Shown: piece by piece, positions 1-6,233 of the stretch
Numbering within the stretch: the first letter of the stretch is position 1
How the letters are laid out: each line of letters opens with the position of its first letter
Assembly: GCA_003545125.1 (NCBI GenBank)
Contig: DQCI01000132.1
Span: forward strand, 14,411 to 27,282
Direction of reading: 5' to 3'
Origin: Paracoccaceae bacterium
GTDB taxonomy: Bacteria; Pseudomonadota; Alphaproteobacteria; Rhodobacterales; Rhodobacteraceae
Length of the DNA: 12,872 nt
The notes under the pieces: model-generated
Databases searched by the model: none
Seen by the model: only the letters and a program-made list of their open reading frames with translations
What the model was told of the DNA's origin: nothing
Program-made: the position numbers and the translations under genes

Positions 1-267
1 GGCGGGCACTTCCCGGGCACCGGCGACACGATCATCTTCGAGGGCCCCGACACCAACCGCGACGTGATCGTGCGTTACATCGTCGAGCAGGGCACGATCA
101 ACCCGACGGCCGACGCCAACTGGACCTTCGCGCCGATGGAGGGCACCACGGTGCTGTTCGACACCGGCCCGAAGGCCAGCGACTACTTGGGAGACGTGAA
201 GGGTGTGATGATCGAGGAAGCGGGCGACGGGCCGGACGGCTTCGCGCGGTTCCGGATCACGCTCTGA
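1..267 (+). CDS. cpdB: C-terminal end of 2',3'-cyclic-nucleotide 2'-phosphodiesterase/3'-nucleotidase (CpdB-like), 5' truncated by the window
   Basis: The reading frame is open from base 1 and ends in TGA at 265-267, giving the last 88 residues of a larger protein. The stretch with NWTFAP, a TVLFDTGP segment and the ending GFARFRITL resembles the end of the 5'-nucleotidase C-terminal domain of periplasmic CpdB proteins, which hydrolyse 2',3'-cyclic nucleotides and 3'-nucleotides to salvage phosphate and nucleosides. The metallophosphatase domain, signal peptide and start lie outside the window, so the catalytic residues cannot be checked. The gene converges on the tusA operon and is unlikely to be functionally tied to it. 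The family assignment rests on recognition of the tail only. Another 5'-nucleotidase-family enzyme remains possible. Confidence 0.72.
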   Translation, partial: GGHFPGTGDTIIFEGPDTNRDVIVRYIVEQGTINPTADANWTFAPMEGTTVLFDTGPKASDYLGDVKGVMIEEAGDGPDGFARFRITL

Positions 268-279
268 GACCGGCGCGCC

Positions 280-329
280 CGTCGGACCCTGCGGGCCCTC
301 CTCGCGCGGACGGCCTGTAGGGTCGGACG
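280..329 (+). other. Long imperfect hairpin downstream of cpdB
   Basis: Bases 280-297 pair with 312-329 through 18 positions, with one mismatch (284/325) and two G-T wobbles, around a 14-base loop. It starts 13 bases after the cpdB stop. No T-run follows on the plus strand, so it is not a standard intrinsic terminator. It may protect the 3' end of the cpdB transcript or act with Rho. Function is inferred from position only. Confidence 0.5.
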
Positions 330-348
330 AGCGGACCGCCCAAAAGAA

Positions 349-372
349 AAGCCCCGCCAAACGGCGGGGCTT
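349..372 (-). terminator. Rho-independent terminator of the dsrE2-tusA operon
   Basis: GCCCCGCC (351-358) and GGCGGGGC (363-370) form a perfect 8-bp stem with a 4-base loop, extended by two A-T pairs. Read on the minus strand, the stem is followed by TTTTCTTTT (350 down to 342), the U-tract of an intrinsic terminator, 25 bases past the tusA stop. The plus-strand side has only a weak T-run, so the main direction is leftward. It may also stop cpdB read-through. Confidence 0.85.
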
Positions 373-396
373 GCGTGTTCAGAAGGCTACCTGTGT

Positions 397-621
397 TCAG
401 GCGACCTTGATCTCGAAGGTGTAGACGTCGCCCTCGTTCGACTGGCTCATAAGCTCGTTGCCGGTCTGGTTGCAGAAGGCGGTCATGTCGGCGATCGAAC
501 CGGGGTCGGTTGCCATCACTTCGAGGGTCTGACCGGCGGTCATGCCCTTGAGCATCTTCTTGGTTTTCAGAATCGGAAGCGGGCAGTTCAGCCCTTTTGC
601 GTCCAGCGTTTGATCGGCCAT
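397..621 (-). CDS. tusA: TusA-family sulfurtransferase (sulfane-sulfur carrier)
   Basis: This 74-residue protein matches the usual TusA/SirA/YeeD length and fold. The N-terminal strand is followed by the diagnostic CPLP motif at residues 13-16, with Cys13 as the expected persulfide-carrying residue, and then a TDPGS segment at 39-43. A second cysteine, Cys50, lies in the second helix. TusA proteins take sulfane sulfur from donors such as rhodaneses or DsrE2 and pass it on, either for tRNA thiolation and molybdenum cofactor work or, in sulfur oxidisers, into oxidation of sulfur to sulfite. The ATG at 621 has a GGGAGAGGA ribosome binding site about seven bases upstream. It follows the DsrE2 gene by 36 bases on the same strand, and this pairing points to sulfur trafficking rather than a housekeeping tRNA role. 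The terminator at 349-372 closes the unit. Confidence 0.93.
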   Translation of the reverse strand: MADQTLDAKGLNCPLPILKTKKMLKGMTAGQTLEVMATDPGSIADMTAFCNQTGNELMSQSNEGDVYTFEIKVA

Positions 622-657
622 CTGGTGGTCCTCTCCCTTTGGCGTCCGTCGATGTGG

Positions 658-1155
658 TTAGATATAGAGGTTGATATCGGATTTGGTAGCTTCTTCCATC
701 CAGGTCGCCGCACCGCCGATTTCGATCCCCTCGATCATGTCTTTCTTGTCCAGCTCGAAGAGGTCCAGCGTCATTTGACAGGCGATCATCTTGACCTCCA
801 TGTCGACAGCCGCCTCGCGCAGATCCTCGATCGAGGCGACGCCCTTCTTCTTGATGAGGTTCTTCATCATCGTGGTCGCCATCCGGTCGACACCGGGGAC
901 CATCGACACGATATTCGGCATCGACATGTGCATGCCACCCATCGGCATCTCCATCGCCGGGTTGCCGAGCGTCGTGACCTTGAGATCGAGATCCTTCTTG
1001 AGCAGTCCGAGCCCGTAGAAGGTGAAGAACATGGTGACCTCGACATCCATCGCGGCGGCAGTCGTGCCGAGGATGAAGGGCGGGTAGGCCCAGTCAAGCG
1101 TGCCCTTGGTGACGATAATCGTCATTTTTTTGGTGTTATCGCCAGCGTCCAGCAC
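658..1155 (-). CDS. dsrE2: DsrE/DsrF/DrsH-like family protein (DsrE2-type sulfur carrier)
   Basis: The protein is about 165 residues from the chosen start. The opening TIIVTKGTLDWAY, the helix KKKGVASIEDL and the segment MIACQMTLDLFEL are typical of DsrE2. The single cysteine in IACQM (residue 126 from this start) is the expected sulfur-binding residue. A methionine-rich stretch (MEMPMGGMHMSMPN, about residues 69-82) precedes the helix. DsrE2 proteins are encoded beside TusA in many sulfur oxidisers and are proposed to exchange sulfane sulfur with it. I chose GTG at 1155 because GGGAGGG (1168-1162) lies six bases upstream and a TATACA -10 candidate (1191-1186) lies just beyond. ATG at 1182 would give 174 residues and ATG at 1125 would give 155, but neither has a visible ribosome binding site. 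An even longer frame to 1338 would run into the arsR gene. Confidence 0.88.
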   Translation of the reverse strand: MLDAGDNTKKMTIIVTKGTLDWAYPPFILGTTAAAMDVEVTMFFTFYGLGLLKKDLDLKVTTLGNPAMEMPMGGMHMSMPNIVSMVPGVDRMATTMMKNLIKKKGVASIEDLREAAVDMEVKMIACQMTLDLFELDKKDMIEGIEIGGAATWMEEATKSDINLYI

Positions 1156-1168
1156 AGCGAGCCCTCCC
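1155..1168 (-). promoter_or_regulatory. Ribosome binding site deciding a GTG start for dsrE2
   Basis: On the minus strand GGGAGGG (1168-1162) is followed by six bases and GTG (1155-1153). The upstream ATG codons at 1182 and 1170 and the downstream ATG at 1125 have no comparable purine-rich sequence. This favours GTG 1155, although sequence comparison with other DsrE2 proteins could still support another start. Confidence 0.55.
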
Positions 1169-1176
1169 ATTATCGG

Positions 1177-1211
1177 ATTCATTTGTGTATAGGAATTGTT
1201 GAATATAAAAT
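1177..1211. promoter_or_regulatory. AT-rich divergent promoter region between dsrE2 and arsR
   Basis: This short AT-rich stretch stands out in GC-rich surroundings. It holds TATACA on the minus strand (1191-1186), about 30 bases ahead of the dsrE2 GTG, and TATAAA on the plus strand (1204-1209), ahead of arsR. Two TATA boxes (1188-1191 and 1204-1207) are 16 bases apart, and ATTCA (1177-1181) is the inverse of TGAAT (1200-1204). Neither promoter has a strong -35 element, which fits regulated expression. A binding site for the adjacent ArsR protein is likely here, but the exact operator is not clear. Confidence 0.45.
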
Positions 1212-1298
1212 GGGCGGCAGTCAAGTGAACTCTGCGTGCGCAGGGAGATTCGGGCCTGGAGAGGGGCGCGAAACGGGCGGATTTTGGGAGGATCCTGC

Positions 1299-1637
1299 AT
1301 GTATCCGAAAGACCGGCACGAAATCGCGGACACGGCAAGCGAGCTTCTCCGGGTTCTGTCCAATCCGAAACGGCTACTGATTCTCTGCTATCTGTCGGAT
1401 GGCGAGCTTTCGGTTCAGCAACTCCAGGTGGCCACCGGCTTGGGCCAGTCGACCGTCTCGCAGCAGCTCGCGATCATGCGTGGCGAGAAACTCGTCGCCG
1501 CGCGGCGCGAGGCGCAATCGGTCTATTACTCGCTTGAGAGCGACGAGGTCTACGCGATCATCGGCACGCTCCAGGGCCTTTATGCACCCGATCCGGACGA
1601 GTTCCGGAGGCTCAAGAAGGCGGCTCTGTCATCGTAA
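1299..1637 (+). CDS. ArsR-family transcriptional regulator, YgaV/SqrR/BigR-like
   Basis: The 112-residue protein is a compact winged-helix repressor of normal ArsR-family length. The start of the domain, ELLRVLSNPKRLLILCYL (residues 15-32), and the recognition-helix region with GLGQSTVSQQLAIMR (about 47-61) resemble E. coli YgaV and the persulfide sensors SqrR and BigR. Those proteins use two cysteines, one at the position of Cys30 here and one near the C-terminus in an LYCP-like motif. Here the second motif reads LYAP, with Ala96 at that place, so Cys30 is the only cysteine. ATG 1299 is chosen because GGGAGGA (1286-1292) lies six bases upstream. The gene is divergent from dsrE2-tusA and lies 92 bases before soeA, so it probably controls both units in response to reactive sulfur. 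Sensing another ligand is possible given the missing cysteine. Confidence 0.9.
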   Translation: MYPKDRHEIADTASELLRVLSNPKRLLILCYLSDGELSVQQLQVATGLGQSTVSQQLAIMRGEKLVAARREAQSVYYSLESDEVYAIIGTLQGLYAPDPDEFRRLKKAALSS

Positions 1638-1654
1638 CATCCGAACAGAAAACC

Positions 1655-1669
1655 ATTGCGTCGCGCAAT
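1655..1669. repeat. Small inverted repeat in the arsR-soeA gap
   Basis: ATTGCG (1655-1660) and CGCAAT (1664-1669) form a perfect 6-bp inverted repeat around TCG, directly followed by a related ATTGTGCG. It lies 17 bases after the arsR stop. It could be a weak attenuator or part of a regulatory site. There is no T-run, so it is not an intrinsic terminator. Confidence 0.35.
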
Positions 1670-1688
1670 AATTGTGCGATGTTCATTC

Positions 1689-1712
1689 ACATATCCAGAT
1701 ACAGGGATATGT
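1689..1712. promoter_or_regulatory. Candidate operator (8-bp perfect inverted repeat) upstream of soeA
   Basis: ACATATCC (1689-1696) is the exact reverse complement of GGATATGT (1705-1712), with eight bases between. The size and symmetry suit a dimeric winged-helix repressor such as the ArsR protein encoded just upstream. The site ends immediately before the soeA ribosome binding site (AAGGAGGA, 1713-1720), so a bound protein, or the same sequence folded as an RNA hairpin, could limit soe expression. No confident -35/-10 pair is visible around it. Confidence 0.55.
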
Positions 1713-1729
1713 AAGGAGGAGGGGAGGTC

Positions 1730-4540
1730 ATGACCAGGCCCGAAAACATCCAGGTAGAGACCTCACCGCCGGTCTCCGACGAGATCCGCCAGACCACCTG
1801 TTACATGTGCGCCTGCCGCTGCGGCATCAACGTGCACATGAAAGGCGAGCAGGTCGTCTACATCGAGGGCAACCGCAACCATCCGGTCAACAAGGGCGTG
1901 CTCTGCGGCAAGGGGTCCTCGGGGATCATGCAGCACATCGCGCCCTCGCGACTCAGGGCGCCGCTCAAGCGCGTGGGCCCGCGCGGTTCCGGTGAGTTCG
2001 AAGAAATCTCCTGGGACGAAGCGCTCGACATCGCCACCGGCTGGCTTGAGCCTATCCGCAAGGAAGCTCCTGAAAAACTTGCCTTTTTCACCGGTCGCGA
2101 CCAGTCGCAAAGCTTCACCTCGTTCTGGGCCCAGGCCTTCGGCACCCCCAACTACGCCGCACACGGCGGCTTCTGCTCGGTCAACATGGCGGCCGGCGGC
2201 ATCTACACGATGGGCGGGGCCTTTTGGGAATTCGGCCAGCCCGACTGGGACCGGACCAAGCTTTTCGTGCTGTTCGGCGTCGCGGAAGACCACGATTCGA
2301 ATCCGATCAAGATGGGCATCGGCAAGATGAAGGGTCATGGCGGCAAGGTGATGGGCGTGAACCCGATCCGCTCGGGTTACAACGCGGTGGCCGACGAATG
2401 GGTCGGCATCACCCCAGGCACCGACGGGCTGTTCATCCTGTCGCTGATTCACGAGCTGTTCCGCTCGGGCAAGGTCGATCTCGACTACCTGCGCCGCTAC
2501 ACCAATGCGGGCTTCCTGGTGAACGAGGCGGAAGGCCCGGATCAGGGTCTATTCCTGCGGAACAAGGACGGAAAACCGCTGATCGTAGACCAGGCCACCG
2601 GCAAACCTGTGGCCTTCGACAAGCCGGGCACCATCGCCAACCTGGCCGCCAGCCACAAGGGTGCGCGCACCGTCTTCCAGCTCATGGCCGAGAAGTACCT
2701 CACCGACGACTACGCGCCGGAAGCCGTGGCAGACCGCTGCGGCCTGACGCCAGAGCGCATCCGCAATATCGCCGCAGAGTTCGCCCGCGTCGCCTTCGAG
2801 GAGGAAATCACCCTCGACCGGACCTGGACCGACTGGAAGGGCGAGACGCATGACAAGATGATCGGCCGCCCGATCAGCTTCCACGCCATGCGCGGCATTT
2901 CGGCGCACTCCAACGGCTTCCAGACCGCCCGCGCCCTCCACGTGCTCCAGATCCTGTTGGGCAGCGTCGAGGTTCCCGGCGGCTTCCGCTTCAAGCCGCC
3001 CTACCCGAAGCCGCCCGAGGCGCACCCCAAGCCGCATGCCGGCGTGACCCCCGGCAAGCCGCTCGACGGACCGCACCTCGGTTACCCGATGGGCCCCGAA
3101 CACCTGCTGATCGACGACGACGGAAAGGCCAAGCGCATCGACAAGGCCTTCACTTGGGAAAACCCGCTCTCGGCGCACGGCCTCATGCACATGGTGATCT
3201 CCAACGCCTACGCCGGCGACCCTTACAAGATCGACACCCTGTTCATGTTCATGGCCAACATGGCCTGGAACTCGTCGATGAATACGTCGGAAGTCATCCG
3301 GATGCTCACCGACAAGGATGAGCACGGCGACTACGTGATCCCGCACATCATCTACGCCGATGCCTATTCGTCGGAAACCGTGGCCTATGCGGATCTGATC
3401 CTGCCCGACACGACCTATCTCGAGCGTCACGATTGCATCTCGCTGCTCGACCGGCCGATCTGCGAGGCGGAGGCCGCGGCCGACGCGATCCGCTGGCCGG
3501 TGGTCGAACCCGACCGCAACGTGCGCAACTTCCAGACGGTGCTGATCCAGCTCGCCAACAAGATGGGCCTGCCGGGCTTCGTCGAGGAAAACGGCGATGG
3601 GAAGTGGGACAGCTACGGCGACTACATCCAGAACCACGAACGCCGCCCCGGTGTCGGTCCGCTCGCCGGTTGGCGCGGTGAGAACGGCGACAAGCACGGC
3701 CGCGGCGAAGCCAACCCCAATCAGCTCGAGAAATACATCGAGAACGGTGGCTTCTGGGTCAACCACATCCCCGAGGAAGCGCAGTTCTACAAGCCGTGGA
3801 ACAAGGCCTACCAGGATTGGGCGGTCGAGATCGGCATCTACGACGCACCGCAGTTCTACGCCTTCAACCTCTACGTCGAGCCGCTGCGCAAACTCCAGCT
3901 CGCCGCCGAAGGCCACGGCGATCAGCAGCCGCCCGATCACCTGCGCGAGCGGATCATCCGCACGATGGACCCGCTGCCGACCTGGTACGAACCGTTTGAG
4001 GACACCAACGTCGACATCGAGGAGTTCAACGTCCACGCGCTCACCCAACGGCCGATGCACATGTATCACTCCTGGGGCTCGCAGAACGCCTGGCTCCGGC
4101 AGATCACCGGCAAGAACGCCATGTACCTGCCCACCGCGATCTGGGAGCAGCACGACTTCGAGGAGGGCGACTACGCCCGCATCACCTCAGCGCATGGCTC
4201 CATCGTGGTGCCGGTCGCGCATCACCCCGCGCTCAACCCGCACACGATCTGGACCTGGAACGCCATCGGCAAGCGCAAGGGGGCCTGGGCGCTCGACGAA
4301 GGCGCACCCGAGGCCACCGAGGGCTTCCTGCTCAACCACCTGATCCACGAGCTGCAACCGCCCAAGGGCGATGGCCGGCGCTGGGCCAATTCCGACCCCG
4401 TCACCGGTCAGGCCGCCTGGTTCGATCTGCGGGTCAAAGTGGAGAAAGCAGACCCTAAACCGGCTGAATCGCAACCGTCCTTCCCGCCGATCAAGTCTCC
4501 GGTCGGCAAGGGTCCGAAAATCGTCGCGAGGAAGATCTGA
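1730..4540 (+). CDS. soeA: Sulfite dehydrogenase (quinone) SoeA, molybdopterin catalytic subunit
   Basis: The protein is a 936-residue DMSO-reductase-family enzyme. Cys24, Cys27, Cys31 and Cys59 form the N-terminal [4Fe-4S] site. GGFCSVN at 146-152 supplies Cys149 as the likely molybdenum ligand, FGVAEDHDSNP (about 182-192) is a typical bis-MGD contact region, and the C-terminal molybdopterin-dinucleotide-binding domain starts near residue 773 (RPMHMYHSW). There is no twin-arginine signal, so it should act in the cytoplasm. This agrees with SoeABC, which oxidises sulfite to sulfate and feeds electrons to quinone, and argues against the exported PsrA/PhsA/TtrA reductases. ATG 1730 has AAGGAGGA nine bases upstream. 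The TGA overlaps the soeB ATG by one base. The order soeA-soeB-soeC and the TusA/DsrE2 neighbours support the role. Sulfite specificity is inferred from family resemblance and not shown by any single residue. Confidence 0.9.
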   Translation: MTRPENIQVETSPPVSDEIRQTTCYMCACRCGINVHMKGEQVVYIEGNRNHPVNKGVLCGKGSSGIMQHIAPSRLRAPLKRVGPRGSGEFEEISWDEALDIATGWLEPIRKEAPEKLAFFTGRDQSQSFTSFWAQAFGTPNYAAHGGFCSVNMAAGGIYTMGGAFWEFGQPDWDRTKLFVLFGVAEDHDSNPIKMGIGKMKGHGGKVMGVNPIRSGYNAVADEWVGITPGTDGLFILSLIHELFRSGKVDLDYLRRYTNAGFLVNEAEGPDQGLFLRNKDGKPLIVDQATGKPVAFDKPGTIANLAASHKGARTVFQLMAEKYLTDDYAPEAVADRCGLTPERIRNIAAEFARVAFEEEITLDRTWTDWKGETHDKMIGRPISFHAMRGISAHSNGFQTARALHVLQILLGSVEVPGGFRFKPPYPKPPEAHPKPHAGVTPGKPLDGPHLGYPMGPEHLLIDDDGKAKRIDKAFTWENPLSAHGLMHMVISNAYAGDPYKIDTLFMFMANMAWNSSMNTSEVIRMLTDKDEHGDYVIPHIIYADAYSSETVAYADLILPDTTYLERHDCISLLDRPICEAEAAADAIRWPVVEPDRNVRNFQTVLIQLANKMGLPGFVEENGDGKWDSYGDYIQNHERRPGVGPLAGWRGENGDKHGRGEANPNQLEKYIENGGFWVNHIPEEAQFYKPWNKAYQDWAVEIGIYDAPQFYAFNLYVEPLRKLQLAAEGHGDQQPPDHLRERIIRTMDPLPTWYEPFEDTNVDIEEFNVHALTQRPMHMYHSWGSQNAWLRQITGKNAMYLPTAIWEQHDFEEGDYARITSAHGSIVVPVAHHPALNPHTIWTWNAIGKRKGAWALDEGAPEATEGFLLNHLIHELQPPKGDGRRWANSDPVTGQAAWFDLRVKVEKADPKPAESQPSFPPIKSPVGKGPKIVARKI

Positions 4541-5322
4541 TGACCAAGATGCCGGCAACAACCGCGAAGAAGCTCGGCCTGGTGATCGACCTCGATACCT
4601 GCGTCGGCTGCCACGGCTGTGTCACAGCCTGCAAGGGCTGGAACACCCAGAACTACGGCGCGCCGCTCTCCGACATCGACGCCTATGGTGCTGACCCGGA
4701 AGGCACCTTCCTCAACCGCGTGTTCAGCTACAACGTACAGCCCGACGACGGCGGTGCGGCACAAACGATCCACTTCCCGAAGTCCTGTCTGCATTGCGAA
4801 GATGCGCCCTGCGTGACGGTCTGCCCGACGGGGGCCAGCTACAAGCGCGCCGAAGACGGCATCGTGTTGGTCAACGAAGACCGCTGCATCGGCTGCGGCC
4901 TCTGTGCCTGGTCCTGCCCCTACGGCGCGCGTGAGCTCGATCAGGACGCGGGCGTGATGAAGAAATGCACGCTCTGCGTCGACCGGATCTACAACGAGAA
5001 CCTGCCGGAAGAAGACCGCGAGCCGGCCTGCGTGCGCACCTGTCCTTCCAATGCCCGCCATTTCGGCGATTTCGCCGATCCGGACAGCGCTGTCTCGAAG
5101 CTCGTCGCCGAGCGCGGGGGGATCGACCTGATGCCCGAACAGGGCACCAGGCCCGTCAACCAGTACCTGCCGCCGCGGCCCAAGGACACGCTCGACAAGA
5201 CCCCGCCGCCGCAGCTTCAAACCGTCGCGACCGAGGCCAAAGGTTTCCTCGGCTGGCTCGACAAGGCACTCGACGCCCTGCCGGGCGGCGAGAAGACAGA
5301 GACCGCGAAGGAGAGACTCTGA
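4540..5322 (+). CDS. soeB: Sulfite dehydrogenase SoeB, iron-sulfur electron-transfer subunit
   Basis: The 260-residue ferredoxin-like protein carries all sixteen cysteines for four [4Fe-4S] clusters: Cys21/24/27/31, Cys83/86/91/95, Cys116/119/122/126 and Cys143/146/164/168. This is the DmsB/PsrB-type arrangement, which relays electrons from the molybdenum subunit to the membrane anchor. After about residue 180 there is a proline-rich tail (PPRPKDTLDKTPPPQ) and a short amphipathic end that could contact SoeC. The ATG overlaps the soeA stop (TGATG), with GAGGA seven bases upstream, so translation is probably coupled and the two subunits made in equal amounts. No signal peptide is seen, in keeping with a cytoplasmic complex. 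Confidence 0.94.
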   Translation: MTKMPATTAKKLGLVIDLDTCVGCHGCVTACKGWNTQNYGAPLSDIDAYGADPEGTFLNRVFSYNVQPDDGGAAQTIHFPKSCLHCEDAPCVTVCPTGASYKRAEDGIVLVNEDRCIGCGLCAWSCPYGARELDQDAGVMKKCTLCVDRIYNENLPEEDREPACVRTCPSNARHFGDFADPDSAVSKLVAERGGIDLMPEQGTRPVNQYLPPRPKDTLDKTPPPQLQTVATEAKGFLGWLDKALDALPGGEKTETAKERL

Positions 5323-6200
5323 TGCATCCGGCACCTTCCGTCATCGTCTTCACCGCCCTGTCCGGCCTCGGCTTCGGGCTGTTCATGTGGCTGGGCCTCG
5401 GCTTCCCGGGCTTCACTGGCATGGCCGCCTTCGGCAGCTATTTCATCGCCTATGCCTTCTCGGTCGGCGGGCTCCTGGCCTCGACCTACCACCTCGCTAA
5501 CCGCAAGAACGCGATCTATTCCTTCAGCCAGTGGCAGACCTCGTGGCTGTCGCGCGAAGGCATCCTCGCCGTGGTCACGCTCCTGGTCTTCGCACCCGTC
5601 GCCATTGCGCAGATCTTCTTTCAGTCCGATGCCTGGAACTGGCTCGGACCGATTGGTTCTGCGCTGGCGCTCGCCACGGTGTTCGCGACCTCGATGATCT
5701 ACACCCAGCTCAAGACCATCCCGCGCTGGAACATGCCGCTCACCCCGGTCCTGTTCCTGCTCTATGCCGTCGCCGGAGGCGCATTGCTGGCGATGCAGGC
5801 CAAGGTGGCCGGTGTGCTCATCCTGATCCTCGTCGCCCTGCAATGGGCCGCCTGGATGATGGGCGACAGGCGCTTTGCCGACACCGGCACCACCAAGGGC
5901 ACGGCCACCGGGCTCGACCGGATCGGCACCGTTACCACCTTCGAGAGCGCCCATACCGCGCGCAACTACATCCTCGACGAGATGGTCCATATCGTCGGCC
6001 GCAAGCACAGCGAAAAGCTCCGCATGATCTCGACGATCTTCCTCGGCGTGATCCCGGTCCTGATGCTGCTGCTTCTGCCGGCAAACATGTTCGTCGCGAT
6101 CCTCGCGCTGGTCAGCCACCTGGTCGGCGTCTTTGCGTCGCGTTGGCTTTTCTTCGCGGAAGCGGAACATGTGGTCGGAACGTACTACGCGCGCGGCTAA
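5322..6200 (+). CDS. soeC: Sulfite dehydrogenase SoeC, DmsC-type membrane anchor and quinone-reducing subunit
   Basis: The 292-residue protein has about eight hydrophobic segments (roughly 7-27, 36-56, 80-100, 108-128, 139-159, 162-181, 235-254 and 256-278). It carries the motif SWLSREG at 74-80, characteristic of DmsC-family anchors, before the third segment. It should hold SoeAB on the inner face of the membrane and pass electrons to the quinone pool. A polar loop of about 50 residues (182-232) separates the sixth and seventh segments. The ATG at 5322 overlaps the soeB stop by one base, with AAGGAGA seven bases upstream. A longer in-frame extension upstream lies entirely inside soeB in another frame and is not coding. 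Confidence 0.92.
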   Translation: MHPAPSVIVFTALSGLGFGLFMWLGLGFPGFTGMAAFGSYFIAYAFSVGGLLASTYHLANRKNAIYSFSQWQTSWLSREGILAVVTLLVFAPVAIAQIFFQSDAWNWLGPIGSALALATVFATSMIYTQLKTIPRWNMPLTPVLFLLYAVAGGALLAMQAKVAGVLILILVALQWAAWMMGDRRFADTGTTKGTATGLDRIGTVTTFESAHTARNYILDEMVHIVGRKHSEKLRMISTIFLGVIPVLMLLLLPANMFVAILALVSHLVGVFASRWLFFAEAEHVVGTYYARG

Positions 6201-6233
6201 CGCACCCCGCGACCCAGGAAGGACAAGAGAACA

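Noticed and set aside
1236..1298. Earlier start for the ArsR gene
   Set aside because: The extra 21 residues do not look like the family, and ATG 1299 has a strong ribosome binding site.
1156..1338. Longer N-terminal extension of the DsrE2 gene
   Set aside because: It would overlap the arsR start and its ribosome binding site and has no resemblance to DsrE2. GTG 1155 has a well-placed GGGAGGG.
2549..4153. 534-codon frame on the minus strand
   Set aside because: It lies wholly within soeA, is rich in Arg/Val/Gly/His/Asp runs as high-GC antisense frames are, and has no recognisable domain.
1730..5322. Thiosulfate/polysulfide or tetrathionate reductase instead of sulfite dehydrogenase
   Set aside because: The catalytic subunit has no Tat signal and the anchor is DmsC-like with the SWLSRE motif. 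Exported PsrA/PhsA/TtrA enzymes differ in this, and the subunit sequences resemble SoeABC as known from Rhodobacterales.
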